The notes: generated by a model not told the origin, from the sequence alone. A DNA stretch of 64,000 nucleotides from Halanaerobium saccharolyticum subsp. saccharolyticum DSM 6643 (GCF_000350165.1 NZ_CAUI01000015.1:315313-379312), one strand, 5' to 3'. Numbered from the stretch's first letter, positions 24,330 through 33,139 are shown. A program made the numbers and translations.

Positions 24330-25646
24330 CTAATTACGTTGTTTTAATTTAAATTTAAGTGGATTACCTACATAACCAAAAGCTTCTCTAAGAATATTTT
24401 CTAAATACCTTTGATAAGCGAAATGCATTAAGTTTGGATCATTAACAAAGAAAACAAATGTTGGAGGTTTGATCCCCACCTGACTTGCATAATAAATTTT
24501 AAGTCTTTTTCCTTTTCTGCTCGGTGGCTCACGCAGCTGTACAGCTTCTGTGATTACCTCATTTAAAATACCAGTTTTAATTCTGAGATTACTCTGGTCA
24601 ACTACAAATTCAAGTAATGATAAAAGCTCATCAATTCGTTCACCTGTTAAGGCTGAAATATAAGTTACAGGAACATAATTCAAAAATTTAAGCTGATAAT
24701 AGACTTCATCAGTATATCTTTCCATTGTTTTTGAATCTTTTTCCATTAAATCCCATTTATTGATAGCTATTACCATTGCTTTTCCTTCATCATGCGCATA
24801 ACCAGCGATTTTCTTATCCTGGTCAGTTATTCCATGCTGAGCATCAATCATCATTAAAACAGCATCTGCACGATCAACTGATCTTAAAGCTCTTAAATTA
24901 CTGTAGTATTCAACATCTTCTTTTACTTTAGATTTTCTTCTTAAACCAGCTGTATCAATAAAATTAAATTGTACATCTTTCCACTCAATTAAAGTATCGA
25001 CTGCATCTCTGGTTGTGCCTGGCATATCACTAACAATAACTCTTTCTTTACCTAGCAAATGATTGATCAAACTTGATTTTCCCACATTCGGCTTCCCAAT
25101 AACAGCTATATTGATTTTTTCTTCACTCACTTCATCTTCATCTGCTTCTGGTAATTTAGAAATTACTTCATCTAATAATTCACCAGTATTTTTACCATGT
25201 TCAGCAGAAATAAGATATGGATCACCAAAACCAAGTGAATAAAATTCCCAGCCAATTTCTTCCTGATTTGAAAAGTCTTCTACTTTATTAACAACTAGAA
25301 TAACTTCTTTATTTGTTCTATATAAAAGTTGAGCAATATCCTCATCAACACCAGTCATTCCAGTTCTTGAATCTACCACAAATAAAATTATATCAGCTTC
25401 TTCCATGGCTACTTCAGCCTGATATTTTATTTGGTTTTTAATTTTATCATTATCATGGAGAACTATTCCCCCAGTATCAATAACATTAAATTTTCTACCT
25501 AGCCATTCGGTTTCCCCATAAATTCTATCACGGGTAACATTTGGTTTTCCCTCTACTATAGCTCTCCGGCCACCAACCAGTCTATTAAAAAGAGTAGATT
25601 TTCCTACATTTGGTCTTCCTACAATTGCAACTGTAGATTTAGCCAT
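24330..25646 (-). CDS. der: Ribosome assembly GTPase Der (EngA)
   Basis: 438 residues. Der has two tandem GTPase domains (GRPNVGKST at about 10 and GKPNVGKSS at about 183; DTGG and DTAG G3 motifs; NKVE and NKWD G4 motifs) and a C-terminal KH-like domain (LKIYYASQVGIKPPTFVFFVN). It matures the 50S subunit. ATG 25646 follows GGAGGTGA and overlaps the upstream radical SAM gene by 8 nt. Essential gene; assignment firm. Confidence 0.98.
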   Translation of the reverse strand: MAKSTVAIVGRPNVGKSTLFNRLVGGRRAIVEGKPNVTRDRIYGETEWLGRKFNVIDTGGIVLHDNDKIKNQIKYQAEVAMEEADIILFVVDSRTGMTGVDEDIAQLLYRTNKEVILVVNKVEDFSNQEEIGWEFYSLGFGDPYLISAEHGKNTGELLDEVISKLPEADEDEVSEEKINIAVIGKPNVGKSSLINHLLGKERVIVSDMPGTTRDAVDTLIEWKDVQFNFIDTAGLRRKSKVKEDVEYYSNLRALRSVDRADAVLMMIDAQHGITDQDKKIAGYAHDEGKAMVIAINKWDLMEKDSKTMERYTDEVYYQLKFLNYVPVTYISALTGERIDELLSLLEFVVDQSNLRIKTGILNEVITEAVQLREPPSRKGKRLKIYYASQVGIKPPTFVFFVNDPNLMHFAYQRYLENILREAFGYVGNPLKFKLKQRN

Positions 25647-26937
25647 TTTTTATCACCTCCGTTAATTCTTTTATATCATCTATAAATTCTATTTCGTAAT
25701 CAGATAATTCTTCTAAAAACTCTTCTTTTTTTATTTCATCTAAAAATTTACTTTGATCATTCAATACTATTTTCGGTATAAAAATATGATCATAGTAATC
25801 AGCTTTTAATTTTTTTATATTATTTTTTAAATCTTGAGCTGTTAAAAGACCTGAAACTGTAACAGTTTCACCAAAAAAATTATTTTCAACTGTCAATATC
25901 TCTAAATCTAACTTATCTATTTCTTTTATCATATTTGAAAAGTTAGTTAGAGCTTTTTTACCTAAAACAGAAGTCAAAATTGCAATTTTCTTTGCTTTAA
26001 ATTTACCTTTAGAAAGCTCAACCGACTTCAGTTCTTCATTCATTAAAGCAGTTAAGCCAATTCCATTTTCTAATTGAGGAAAATTATTATACTCTTCATA
26101 TTCTGGAAGCTCATAATTAGTATTTAAATAGAATTCATCAGCAGCATATATAATATTTTCACCATATTTATCCTTAGCTTTTTGCTGCCAGTATTTTATT
26201 TGTTCCAGAGAATTTTTCATTTCTGATTGAGTTAAAGTTTTCAAATCTGCTAAACCATCCCGATATTTAGTTAAACCAACCGGAACAATCCCTATTGATA
26301 ATATTTGAGGATAAAATTCTAAAAGATCAGCTAAAGTTTTATCCAGTTCTGCCTGGTCATTATAGCCCGGACAGATTACAATTTGGGTATGAAACTGTAT
26401 ATTATTTTTTTGAAAAAGTTTTAAAAGTCTATTTATATTTGCAGCTTTTGGGTTTTTCATCATTTCAACCCTTAATTCTGGGTTTGTAGTATGAACAGAA
26501 ATATTAATTGGACTTAAATTTTTATCAATTATTCTCTTTATTTCTTTGTTTTCTAGATTAGTTAATGTGACAAAGCTTCCCTGCAAAAAAGAAAATCGGT
26601 AATCATCATCCATTTGATTTAAACTTTTTCTCATATTTTGGGGCTGCTGTTTAACAAAACAAAAAATGCAATTATTTTTACACTGCTTTAGTCCATCAAA
26701 AACAATTTCTTTAAACTCGATGCCCAACTCTTCCCCAAGTTTTCTTTCTAACTCTATTGTTTTAATTTTATTAGCTTTAGTTTTTAACTTAAGCGTAATT
26801 ATCGGTTCAGAAATTTGATATAAATAATCTATATAATCATTAATTTCTTGATTATTAATAGTGATAATTTTATCCTCTGCTTTTAAACCAGCTTTAGCAG
26901 CGGTAGAATTTGGAATAACATTTTCAATTTTAACCAT
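25639..26937 (-). CDS. PDZ and radical SAM-like DUF512 family protein
   Basis: About 432 residues. An N-terminal PDZ-like domain (VIPNSTAAKAGLKAEDKII) is followed by a CX3CX2C cluster (CKNNCIFC) typical of radical SAM proteins, then the DUF512 region. The family sits beside der in many clostridia, but its reaction is not established. The frame extends to 26991, yet AGGAGG is encoded inside it just before ATG 26937 and the PDZ domain begins there, so I start at 26937. Translationally coupled to der. Confidence 0.85.
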   Translation of the reverse strand: MVKIENVIPNSTAAKAGLKAEDKIITINNQEINDYIDYLYQISEPIITLKLKTKANKIKTIELERKLGEELGIEFKEIVFDGLKQCKNNCIFCFVKQQPQNMRKSLNQMDDDYRFSFLQGSFVTLTNLENKEIKRIIDKNLSPINISVHTTNPELRVEMMKNPKAANINRLLKLFQKNNIQFHTQIVICPGYNDQAELDKTLADLLEFYPQILSIGIVPVGLTKYRDGLADLKTLTQSEMKNSLEQIKYWQQKAKDKYGENIIYAADEFYLNTNYELPEYEEYNNFPQLENGIGLTALMNEELKSVELSKGKFKAKKIAILTSVLGKKALTNFSNMIKEIDKLDLEILTVENNFFGETVTVSGLLTAQDLKNNIKKLKADYYDHIFIPKIVLNDQSKFLDEIKKEEFLEELSDYEIEFIDDIKELTEVIKNG

Positions 26938-27006
26938 CTTCCATCTACCTCCTGTAAGCTTGATAATATCATATTTAAGAAAAGTAAGCAATCATCTCCA
27001 TTAAGC

Positions 27007-27050
27007 ATAAAAAAACCCGCCGCCCAGTATTGGACAGCGGGTGCTTTTTT
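27007..27050. terminator. Terminator after the ispH-S1 gene, bidirectional
   Basis: ACCCGC and GCGGGT form the base of an imperfect stem with CCA/TGG above. T runs follow on the minus strand (complement of 27009-27015) and on the plus strand (27045-27050). It closes the ispH-S1 transcript just before the radical SAM gene. Confidence 0.85.
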
Positions 27051-27052
27051 AA

Positions 27053-29305
27053 TTATTCACCCTGGTCAAAAATATCTCCAACAATTTCTCTAATAGTAGC
27101 TCCACCTGATGATGAACTATCATCATTATTACTACTTTTTGATTTAGAGCTTCTGCTTTGGTTTGAGCTTTTAGAACTGCTGCTGGATTCTTGCTTAGGT
27201 TCAGGCTTTTCTTCTAATTCTTTTAAGCTTAAACCTACTCTTTCCTGATCAGCATCAATATTGATAATTTTAGCTTCTCTCTTATCACCAACGTTTACTA
27301 CTTCATCAGCAGTTTTTACATGACGGTGTGACAATTGAGAAATATGAATTAATCCTTCAATACCTTTTTCAACTTCCATAAAGGCACCAAAATCAACTAA
27401 TTTTGTAATTTTACCTTCAATAACTTCTCCTTCATAGTGCTTGTCAGCAAATTCTTCCCATGGATCAGGTAGAAGCTGCTTTAAACCAAGAGAAATTCTT
27501 TCTTCTTCTTTATTAACTCCAAGAACTTTAACTTCAACTTTTTCTCCTTCAGAAAGTACTTCGGATGGGCTTTCAATTCTTCCCCATGACATTTCTGAAA
27601 TATGAAGCAGACCTTCAATTCCACCAAGATCAATAAAGGCACCAAAATCAACTAACTTTGTAACTGTACCCTCTACTGTCTGTCCTTCTTCTAAAGCTGC
27701 TAAAGTTTCATCTTTTTTAGCTGCTCTTTCTTTTTCAAGTACTTTTTTAGCAGAAAGAACTACGTTGTTGTTATCTCTCTCAACTTCAATAACTTTAAGG
27801 CGAAGAGTTTCACCAACATAGTCGCTTAAGTCATCAACATAACCAATTGCTACATGAGAAGCTGGAATAAATCCTCTTACTCCTACATCAACAACTAGTC
27901 CACCCTTAACTTCTTTAGTTACTTCAGCTTCAATAATTTCATCGTTTTCATGTGCTTCAACGATTTTCTCCCAAGCCTGCTCATAATCCGCCTGCTTTTT
28001 AGATAAAATCATGTTGCCTTCATCGTCCTCTAAAGTTAAGATAACTACTTCAATTTCATCATCCATACTCACAATATCATGAGCATCTTCAACAGTGCGG
28101 TGACTTAAATGACGAAGTGGAATAAATCCATCTGTCTTATAATTCACATCTACATAAACACCATTGTCATTAATTTCAACTACAGTACCTGTAACTTTCT
28201 GTCCTTTTCTTAAATCAGCAATATCATTATCGCTATATTTAAATTCAGCCTCTTCTTCAGTTTCAGCAGTATCTTCACTTGCCTCTGCTTCTTCTTCCTC
28301 TGCAGATTCTTCTACTGCTTCCTCACTGTTATCAGCTTCTTTTTCATCTGTAGTTTCTTCAGTCACTTCTGTTGTTTCTTCAGTCTCTTCTACTTTCTCT
28401 TCAACCTCCTCTACCACTTGTTCTTCTTTCTCCTCTACGTTCTCAGTTGACTCAACATTTACTTCTTTGTTTTCTTCGTTCATTAACTGAACAACCTCCC
28501 TTATTAACCAGTCTGGAGTCGATGCTCCAGCTGTAATTCCAACTTTATTTTTTCCAGACAACCACTTTTTATCTATTTCAGCGGCTGTTTCTATATGATA
28601 AGTAGGGGTGTTTGTGGCTGTACATATTTCTGCCAGCCTGGTAGTATTTGCACTATTATGACCCCCTATTACAAACATTATATCTACATCTTCTGCTAAT
28701 TTTTTTGCTGAAGATTGACGTACATCTGTAGTATTACAAATAGTGTTAAAAACCTTTAACTCTTTAACTTTAGTTGCTACTAAACTAATAATATCCCGAA
28801 AAGACTCAGGAGATTTTGTTGTTTGAGCAACAAATCCAATTCTGGATTTTAACTCAACGGACTTTAGGTCCTCTTTGTCTCTAATTATAATTGCTTTTTT
28901 ATCACTTGCGCCATAAATACCATGAACTTCAGGATGATCTCCATCTCCATAAATAAATGTTTGATATCCCTCATCTACCAATTGTTTGGCATATTTTTGA
29001 GCATTTTTGACAAAAGGACAAGTAGCATCTATAATTTTTAAATTTTTCTCTCTTGCCTCCTCTATAACTTCTGGCGCTACTCCGTGAGAACGGATAATAA
29101 CAATTCCAGAATCAATATCGGCAAGTGAAGAGGCAACTTTCACATTTTTGTCTTCTAATTTTTCAACAACCTGTGGATTATGAATTAGCGGACCCAGTGT
29201 ATAAACATTTATTTCTTCATTTTCACCGGCAGCTTCTAAAACCATTTCAATAGCTCTTTCAACGCCAAAACAAAATCCAGCCTCTTCTGCTGTAATAACC
29301 TCCAG
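27053..29305 (-). CDS. ispH: IspH-ribosomal protein S1 fusion
   Basis: About 750 residues. Residues 1-275 are 4-hydroxy-3-methylbut-2-enyl diphosphate reductase, the last step of the MEP isoprenoid pathway, with the three cluster cysteines (GFCFGVERA, DATCPFV, NTICNTTDV). A linker of about 80 mostly Glu/Thr residues leads to four S1 RNA-binding domains and a Ser-rich tail. IspH-S1 fusions are known in clostridia. Start: AAGGAGG lies 8 nt before CTG 29305, and the protein from there begins EVITAEEAG. Upstream TTG or GTG codons in frame (to 29338) have no ribosome site. An internal site before ATG 28483 may give S1 alone. Confidence 0.93.
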   Translation of the reverse strand: MEVITAEEAGFCFGVERAIEMVLEAAGENEEINVYTLGPLIHNPQVVEKLEDKNVKVASSLADIDSGIVIIRSHGVAPEVIEEAREKNLKIIDATCPFVKNAQKYAKQLVDEGYQTFIYGDGDHPEVHGIYGASDKKAIIIRDKEDLKSVELKSRIGFVAQTTKSPESFRDIISLVATKVKELKVFNTICNTTDVRQSSAKKLAEDVDIMFVIGGHNSANTTRLAEICTATNTPTYHIETAAEIDKKWLSGKNKVGITAGASTPDWLIREVVQLMNEENKEVNVESTENVEEKEEQVVEEVEEKVEETEETTEVTEETTDEKEADNSEEAVEESAEEEEAEASEDTAETEEEAEFKYSDNDIADLRKGQKVTGTVVEINDNGVYVDVNYKTDGFIPLRHLSHRTVEDAHDIVSMDDEIEVVILTLEDDEGNMILSKKQADYEQAWEKIVEAHENDEIIEAEVTKEVKGGLVVDVGVRGFIPASHVAIGYVDDLSDYVGETLRLKVIEVERDNNNVVLSAKKVLEKERAAKKDETLAALEEGQTVEGTVTKLVDFGAFIDLGGIEGLLHISEMSWGRIESPSEVLSEGEKVEVKVLGVNKEEERISLGLKQLLPDPWEEFADKHYEGEVIEGKITKLVDFGAFMEVEKGIEGLIHISQLSHRHVKTADEVVNVGDKREAKIINIDADQERVGLSLKELEEKPEPKQESSSSSKSSNQSRSSKSKSSNNDDSSSSGGATIREIVGDIFDQGE

Positions 29306-29379
29306 AACCTTCACCTCCTTCCAGCACAACACCAACAAGTACAGAATACCCGAAATAAACAGGGTACCTCTTAAACTTT

Positions 29380-29406
29380 TTTCTCTATTAAAGTCAAAAA
29401 TCCTTC
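29380..29406 (-). promoter_or_regulatory. Possible sigma-H-like promoter of ispH-S1
   Basis: GAAGGATTT with AGGA at 29401-29404, 17 nt, then GAAA (29380-29383) on the minus strand, about 75 nt before the CTG start. It shares the spacing of the better elements before hup and asp23 but has GAAA as the -10 core. Confidence 0.3.
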
Positions 29407-29460
29407 TTTAAATCGAAAAAAACTTAAAAAAATTGATAATTCAACGTTAATCAGTAATCA

Positions 29461-30051
29461 TTATTCATAATTTAGTTGTTTTTGTATCTTATCTTTTATA
29501 TATTTGGATGCTTTTTTTCGCTCTGCTTTAGATAATCTTCTTTTAGAAAACTGATCCATTGAAAAAGCTTCACCAATATTAATTGTAATTCTACCTTCTT
29601 TTTTTATGTTTTTAATTCCTATTGGTACAATTGGAGCACCACTTTTTATTGCAAGCATTACTGATCCTAATTTAGGATTACCAAGTTCCCCTTCCGCTCG
29701 TCTTGTACCTTCGGGAAATAAACCCAACACCTCTTGATCTTTAAGTACAGAAAGAGCTTTTTTTACAGCGGTAATATCATTTTTGCTGCGGTCAACTGGA
29801 AAAGCATCTGCTAAAAATAATACGAATCTCATAACAGGATTTTCAAACAGTTCTTTTTTAGCCATAAATCTTACAGGTCTTGAAAAAATAGCTACCAATA
29901 ATGGTGGATCATAGGCACTAATGTGATTCGACATTAGAATTACCGGACCCTCATCTGGTAGATTTTTTTTACCTTTAACCTTAATTCTAAAAAATACTTT
30001 AAAAATAGCTAAAAGTGATAATCTGATACATTGATAGATAAATTTTTTCAA
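29461..30051 (-). CDS. plsC: 1-acyl-sn-glycerol-3-phosphate acyltransferase
   Basis: 196 residues, membrane-associated. PlsC adds the second acyl chain to make phosphatidic acid. The NHxxxxD motif (SNHISAYDPP) and FPEGTRR are intact, with VPIGI as the fourth block. It starts with TTG 30051, overlapping the cmk stop by 4 nt, with GAGGGTG as ribosome site. The order cmk-plsC-ispH-S1 is common in Firmicutes. Firm assignment. Confidence 0.95.
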   Translation of the reverse strand: MKKFIYQCIRLSLLAIFKVFFRIKVKGKKNLPDEGPVILMSNHISAYDPPLLVAIFSRPVRFMAKKELFENPVMRFVLFLADAFPVDRSKNDITAVKKALSVLKDQEVLGLFPEGTRRAEGELGNPKLGSVMLAIKSGAPIVPIGIKNIKKEGRITINIGEAFSMDQFSKRRLSKAERKKASKYIKDKIQKQLNYE

Positions 30052-30707
30052 TGGTTTTCACCCTCAATAAGCGAAATCATTTTTTTTAGGACCTCATCTA
30101 TTGACAACTCAGTAGTATCGATTAAAACAGCATCCTCAGCTTTTTTAAGTGGAGAATGCTCTCGCTCACTATCTAATTTATCTCTACGGGCAATACTTTT
30201 TTTTATTTCTTCCAAATCAGCATCATTGTTTTTAGATTTTACTTCTTGATAACGTCTTTTGGCTCTTTCTGCAAGAGAAGCAGTCAAAAAGAATTTATGT
30301 TCAGCCTCAGGTAAAACCACTGTTGTAATATCTCTACCATCCATTACAACCCTGTTTTTCTGGGCAAGATTCTGCTGTTTTTCTACTAAAACTTTTCTTA
30401 CACCCTTAACTGCAGCTATTTTAGAAACATGAGCATTTACCTCAGAACTTCTAATTTCTTGACTAACATTTTTATCATTTAAAATAATTTCACCATTTTT
30501 ATTAAAAGTAATACTAATTTTTTTAGCTAATTTTATTAATTTTTCTTTATCATCAAAATCAATGTTCTCATTGATAGCAGCTAAGGTTACCGCTCTATAC
30601 ATCGCTCCAGTATCAAGATGAAGATAATTTAATTTTTTAGCCAGAAGTTTTGCTATAGTACTTTTGCCAGCTCCACCCGGGCCATCAATTGCAATTACAT
30701 TTTTCAT
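30048..30707 (-). CDS. cmk: Cytidylate kinase
   Basis: 219 residues. It phosphorylates CMP and dCMP. The P-loop IDGPGGAGKSTIAK and LHLDTGAMYRAV are at the N-terminus, with the GRDITTVVLP motif in the middle and the LIDTTELSIDEV end. ATG 30707 follows GAGGTAAAG. It overlaps plsC by 4 nt and lies about 30 nt after aroH, suggesting an aroH-cmk-plsC operon. Confidence 0.97.
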   Translation of the reverse strand: MKNVIAIDGPGGAGKSTIAKLLAKKLNYLHLDTGAMYRAVTLAAINENIDFDDKEKLIKLAKKISITFNKNGEIILNDKNVSQEIRSSEVNAHVSKIAAVKGVRKVLVEKQQNLAQKNRVVMDGRDITTVVLPEAEHKFFLTASLAERAKRRYQEVKSKNNDADLEEIKKSIARRDKLDSEREHSPLKKAEDAVLIDTTELSIDEVLKKMISLIEGENH

Positions 30708-30736
30708 TAACTTTACCTCACCTTTTAAAAATATAT

Positions 30737-31093
30737 TTAGTCAACTAAATCAGGTCTTAATTTCTTAGCATCTTTTAAATATTGATGTTTAACCTGATTT
30801 TTATTCTTTTCTCTATCAACATGTACTAATAATCTTATCATTTTTTTACTACTATTTTCAACCTTCATTTCCTGCATACATAAAATTGGAGTTATATTAT
30901 ATCCCAATTCTCTGAGAGCTTTGCCGGGATATGCCTTATTTAAGTCTGCAGTAGCAGTAGTGATAATGCTTATTAAGTCTTCCTCCTGCAGTGAATTCTC
31001 TTGCATTAAAGATTTCATTAGCTCTTTAGTAGCTGCAGATATGTTTTTAACTGTATTTGCTTCAACACTAATTGCTCCTCTTATAGCATACAT
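30737..31093 (-). CDS. aroH: Chorismate mutase, AroH class
   Basis: 118 residues, monofunctional AroH-type (not AroQ) chorismate mutase that turns chorismate into prephenate for Phe and Tyr synthesis. Typical features: RGAISVEANT at the start (active-site Arg), ATADLNKAYPGKALRE in mid-protein and LCMQEMKV. ATG 31093 has TGGAGG. It stands between rnc and cmk with short gaps. No other aromatic-pathway genes are here. Confidence 0.95.
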   Translation of the reverse strand: MYAIRGAISVEANTVKNISAATKELMKSLMQENSLQEEDLISIITTATADLNKAYPGKALRELGYNITPILCMQEMKVENSSKKMIRLLVHVDREKNKNQVKHQYLKDAKKLRPDLVD

Positions 31094-31112
31094 TCTTTAG
31101 TCCTCCAGTTTA

Positions 31113-31826
31113 CTAATCAAGTTTATTTAATTTGTTCAAAGCAACTTTTGCTGCTTCCTGTTCAGCTTCTTTTTTACTTGACCCCTGTCCAGAACCAAGA
31201 CTATCTTCATTTAGCTTTACAGCCACTAAAAAAGTTTTGTTATGATCTGGACCTTCTTCATCTACTACTTCATATTCAGGCCGATCACTACCGTTTTCCT
31301 GAATTACTTCCTGCAGCATTGTCTTATAATCCTGTATATGATTACCCTCTGCTACATTTATAATATCTACTTTAAGTAAATGCAGAATAAAATCTGCGGC
31401 TGCTGTAAATCCCTGATCAAGGTATAAAGCACCAAAAATTGCTTCCATCGTATCTGCCAGTATAGAATCTCTTTCTCTACCACCTGTCATTTCTTCTCCT
31501 TTACCTAAAAAGAGATATTGACCAAGTTCAATTCTTTTAGCAACATCTGCTAAAATAGGAGCACTAACTATAACTGCTCTCATTTTTGCTAACTCACCCT
31601 CGGGCAAATCTGAAAACGTATTGAAAATGTAGGTGCTGACAGAAAGACTTAGAACAGAATCCCCTAAAAATTCTAATCTTTCATTGTCTTTTAAATTAAG
31701 AGTTCTATTTTCATTTGGAAATGACTTGTGAGTTAATGCCCTTTGAACTAAAATTTTATCATCAAAATTTAAATCTAAAGCATTTTCGAATTCCTCTATT
31801 TTCTTCTGATTAAACAACTGATCCAT
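31113..31826 (-). CDS. rnc: Ribonuclease III
   Basis: About 237 residues. The RNase III signature NERLEFLGDSVLSL and the second acidic cluster (LADTMEAIFGALYLDQG) supply the metal ligands, and a double-stranded RNA-binding domain ends the protein (DYKTMLQE to KKEAEQEAAKVAL). It processes rRNA precursors. The frame opens at 31841, but ATG 31826 (MDQLFNQKK) is better placed after GGTGAT; either start leaves the domains intact. The acpP terminator separates it from acpP. Confidence 0.97.
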   Translation of the reverse strand: MDQLFNQKKIEEFENALDLNFDDKILVQRALTHKSFPNENRTLNLKDNERLEFLGDSVLSLSVSTYIFNTFSDLPEGELAKMRAVIVSAPILADVAKRIELGQYLFLGKGEEMTGGRERDSILADTMEAIFGALYLDQGFTAAADFILHLLKVDIINVAEGNHIQDYKTMLQEVIQENGSDRPEYEVVDEEGPDHNKTFLVAVKLNEDSLGSGQGSSKKEAEQEAAKVALNKLNKLD

Positions 31827-31847
31827 TTTATATATCACCATCCATTA

Positions 31848-31892
31848 AAATAATAAAAAGGGATGAAAACTCCACTGAGGGAGCTTCATCCG
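31848..31892 (-). terminator. Terminator of acpP
   Basis: On the minus strand GGATGAAGCTCC and GGAGTTTTCATCC pair as a 12-bp imperfect stem with a 6-nt loop, followed by CTTTTTATTATTTT. It lies directly after the acpP stop and before rnc. Confidence 0.85.
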
Positions 31893-31902
31893 TCATTATT
31901 TA

Positions 31903-32136
31903 TTAAAGAATTTCTTCTAAATAACTTACAGCATCATCAACTGTGCGAATATCTTCAGCATCCTCATCAGGTATTTCTACATCAAATTCTTCTTCAAATG
32001 CCATAACTAATTCTACCACATCTAAAGAATCTGCTCCAAGATCTTCTATAAATGAAGAGTCTTCAGTAACTTCATCTCTGTCAACTGCTAATTCTTCTGC
32101 TACAATATCAATAACTTTTCCTAGAATATCTTCCAC
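31903..32136 (-). CDS. acpP: Acyl carrier protein
   Basis: 77 residues, strongly acidic. The phosphopantetheine attachment site [12 protein letters not shown] has the modified Ser. ACP carries growing acyl chains in fatty acid synthesis and donates them to PlsX. AAAGGAGGTG stands 6-8 nt before GTG 32136, giving [16 protein letters not shown] as the N-terminus and the usual 77-residue length; a GTG 9 nt farther upstream lies within the ribosome site. It follows fabG, separated by the repeat cluster. Confidence 0.97.
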   Translation of the reverse strand: MEDILGKVIDIVAEELAVDRDEVTEDSSFIEDLGADSLDVVELVMAFEEEFDVEIPDEDAEDIRTVDDAVSYLEEIL

Positions 32137-32154
32137 TCCATTCACCTCCTTTCA

Positions 32155-32333
32155 CTGAGTCTTCTTTGTATTACGCAAGGATGACTCAGCACTCGGGCAT
32201 CGAGCCCGACGCACTTTATGAGTCTTCTTTGTATTACGCAAGGATGACTCACAAATCTTTCTTTTATATCGGATAGATAGATTTGCGTTAGCACATCGAG
32301 TGCGTCACAGCACTCGGGCATCGAGCCCGACGC
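32155..32333. repeat. Cluster of duplicated hairpin elements between acpP and fabG
   Basis: Two exact direct repeats are interleaved. Unit A (33 nt, 32156-32188 and 32219-32251) begins TGAGTC and ends GACTCA, folding as a 13-bp stem with one mismatch and one wobble. Unit B (26 nt, 32187-32212 and 32308-32333) folds as TCGGGC-ATCGA-GCCCGA. Between A2 and B2 lie an inverted repeat CAAATCT/AGATTTG (32252-32285) and GCAC-ATCGA-GTGC (32291-32303), which repeats the ATCGA loop. The parts are GC-richer than the surroundings. B2 abuts the fabG stop codon. This looks like an inserted or amplified non-coding element. Confidence 0.8.
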
Positions 32334-33079
32334 TATGCGCCCATGCCCCCGTCAATTTTAATTACTTCACCATTTATATAATTTGCATTATTTGAAGCTA
32401 AAAATGAAACTAAATCAGCGACCTCTTCGGCCTGTCCCAAACGAGCGAGTGGCACCTGAGAAATAATATTTTCTTTCACCTTATCGCTTAGTCCCTCTGT
32501 CATATCAGTATCTATAAATCCAGGAGCTACAGCATTTGAACAAACACCCTTTGATGCTAATTCTTTAGCCATAGTTTTTGTAAATCCAATTATTCCTGCC
32601 TTAGCTGCAGAATAATTAGCCTGCCCTGCATTTCCATTAATACCAACTACAGAAGATAGATTTATTAATTTACCATTTTCAGCTTTAAGTAAATATCTAA
32701 CTGCATTTTTAGTACAGTTAAATACTCCTTTTAGATTAATATTTAAAACACTATCCCAATCATCTTCCTTCATTCTCAATATAAGTTTATCGCTTGTGAT
32801 TCCAGCATTATTAATTAATACATTTAAACCATCCATTTTTTTATAAGCAGTTTTAACTAGTTCAGCTGCTTGGTCAAAATCACTTACATCAGCTTGAACT
32901 ACATGAGCCCTGCCGCCATTATCTTCAATTTCTTTTTTTACTTTTTCTGCTCGAGTTTGGGAATTAGCATAATTGATAGTTACTTCTGCTCCTAAAGCAG
33001 CCATTTTCTTTGCTATTTCAGCCCCAATACCACGAGAGCTACCTGTAATTAAAACTTTTTTATTTTTTAGATCTATCAA
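32333..33079 (-). CDS. fabG: 3-oxoacyl-ACP reductase
   Basis: About 248 residues, short-chain dehydrogenase. FabG reduces beta-ketoacyl-ACP with NADPH. The cofactor motif TGSSRGIG, NNAG, catalytic Ser in NLSSVVG and YSAAK are all present, and the end IDGGMGA is typical. The frame opens at GTG 33088 within the ribosome site AAAGAGGTG; TTG 33079 has 6-nt spacing and is chosen. It follows fabK by about 60 nt. Confidence 0.96.
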   Translation of the reverse strand: MIDLKNKKVLITGSSRGIGAEIAKKMAALGAEVTINYANSQTRAEKVKKEIEDNGGRAHVVQADVSDFDQAAELVKTAYKKMDGLNVLINNAGITSDKLILRMKEDDWDSVLNINLKGVFNCTKNAVRYLLKAENGKLINLSSVVGINGNAGQANYSAAKAGIIGFTKTMAKELASKGVCSNAVAPGFIDTDMTEGLSDKVKENIISQVPLARLGQAEEVADLVSFLASNNANYINGEVIKIDGGMGA

Positions 33080-33139
33080 ATTAAACACCTCTTTAGCGTA
33101 TAATTATCATTAATATGATATAATTTCAAAATAATTAAA

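Noticed and set aside
28164-28490. Plus-strand reading frame encoding an almost pure Ser/Thr/Val protein
   Set aside because: It is the antisense of the Glu/Thr-rich linker of IspH-S1; no ribosome site, low complexity explained by the opposite strand.
32155-32333. CRISPR array
   Set aside because: Only two copies of each unit, no regular spacers and no cas genes; the units are self-complementary and interleaved.
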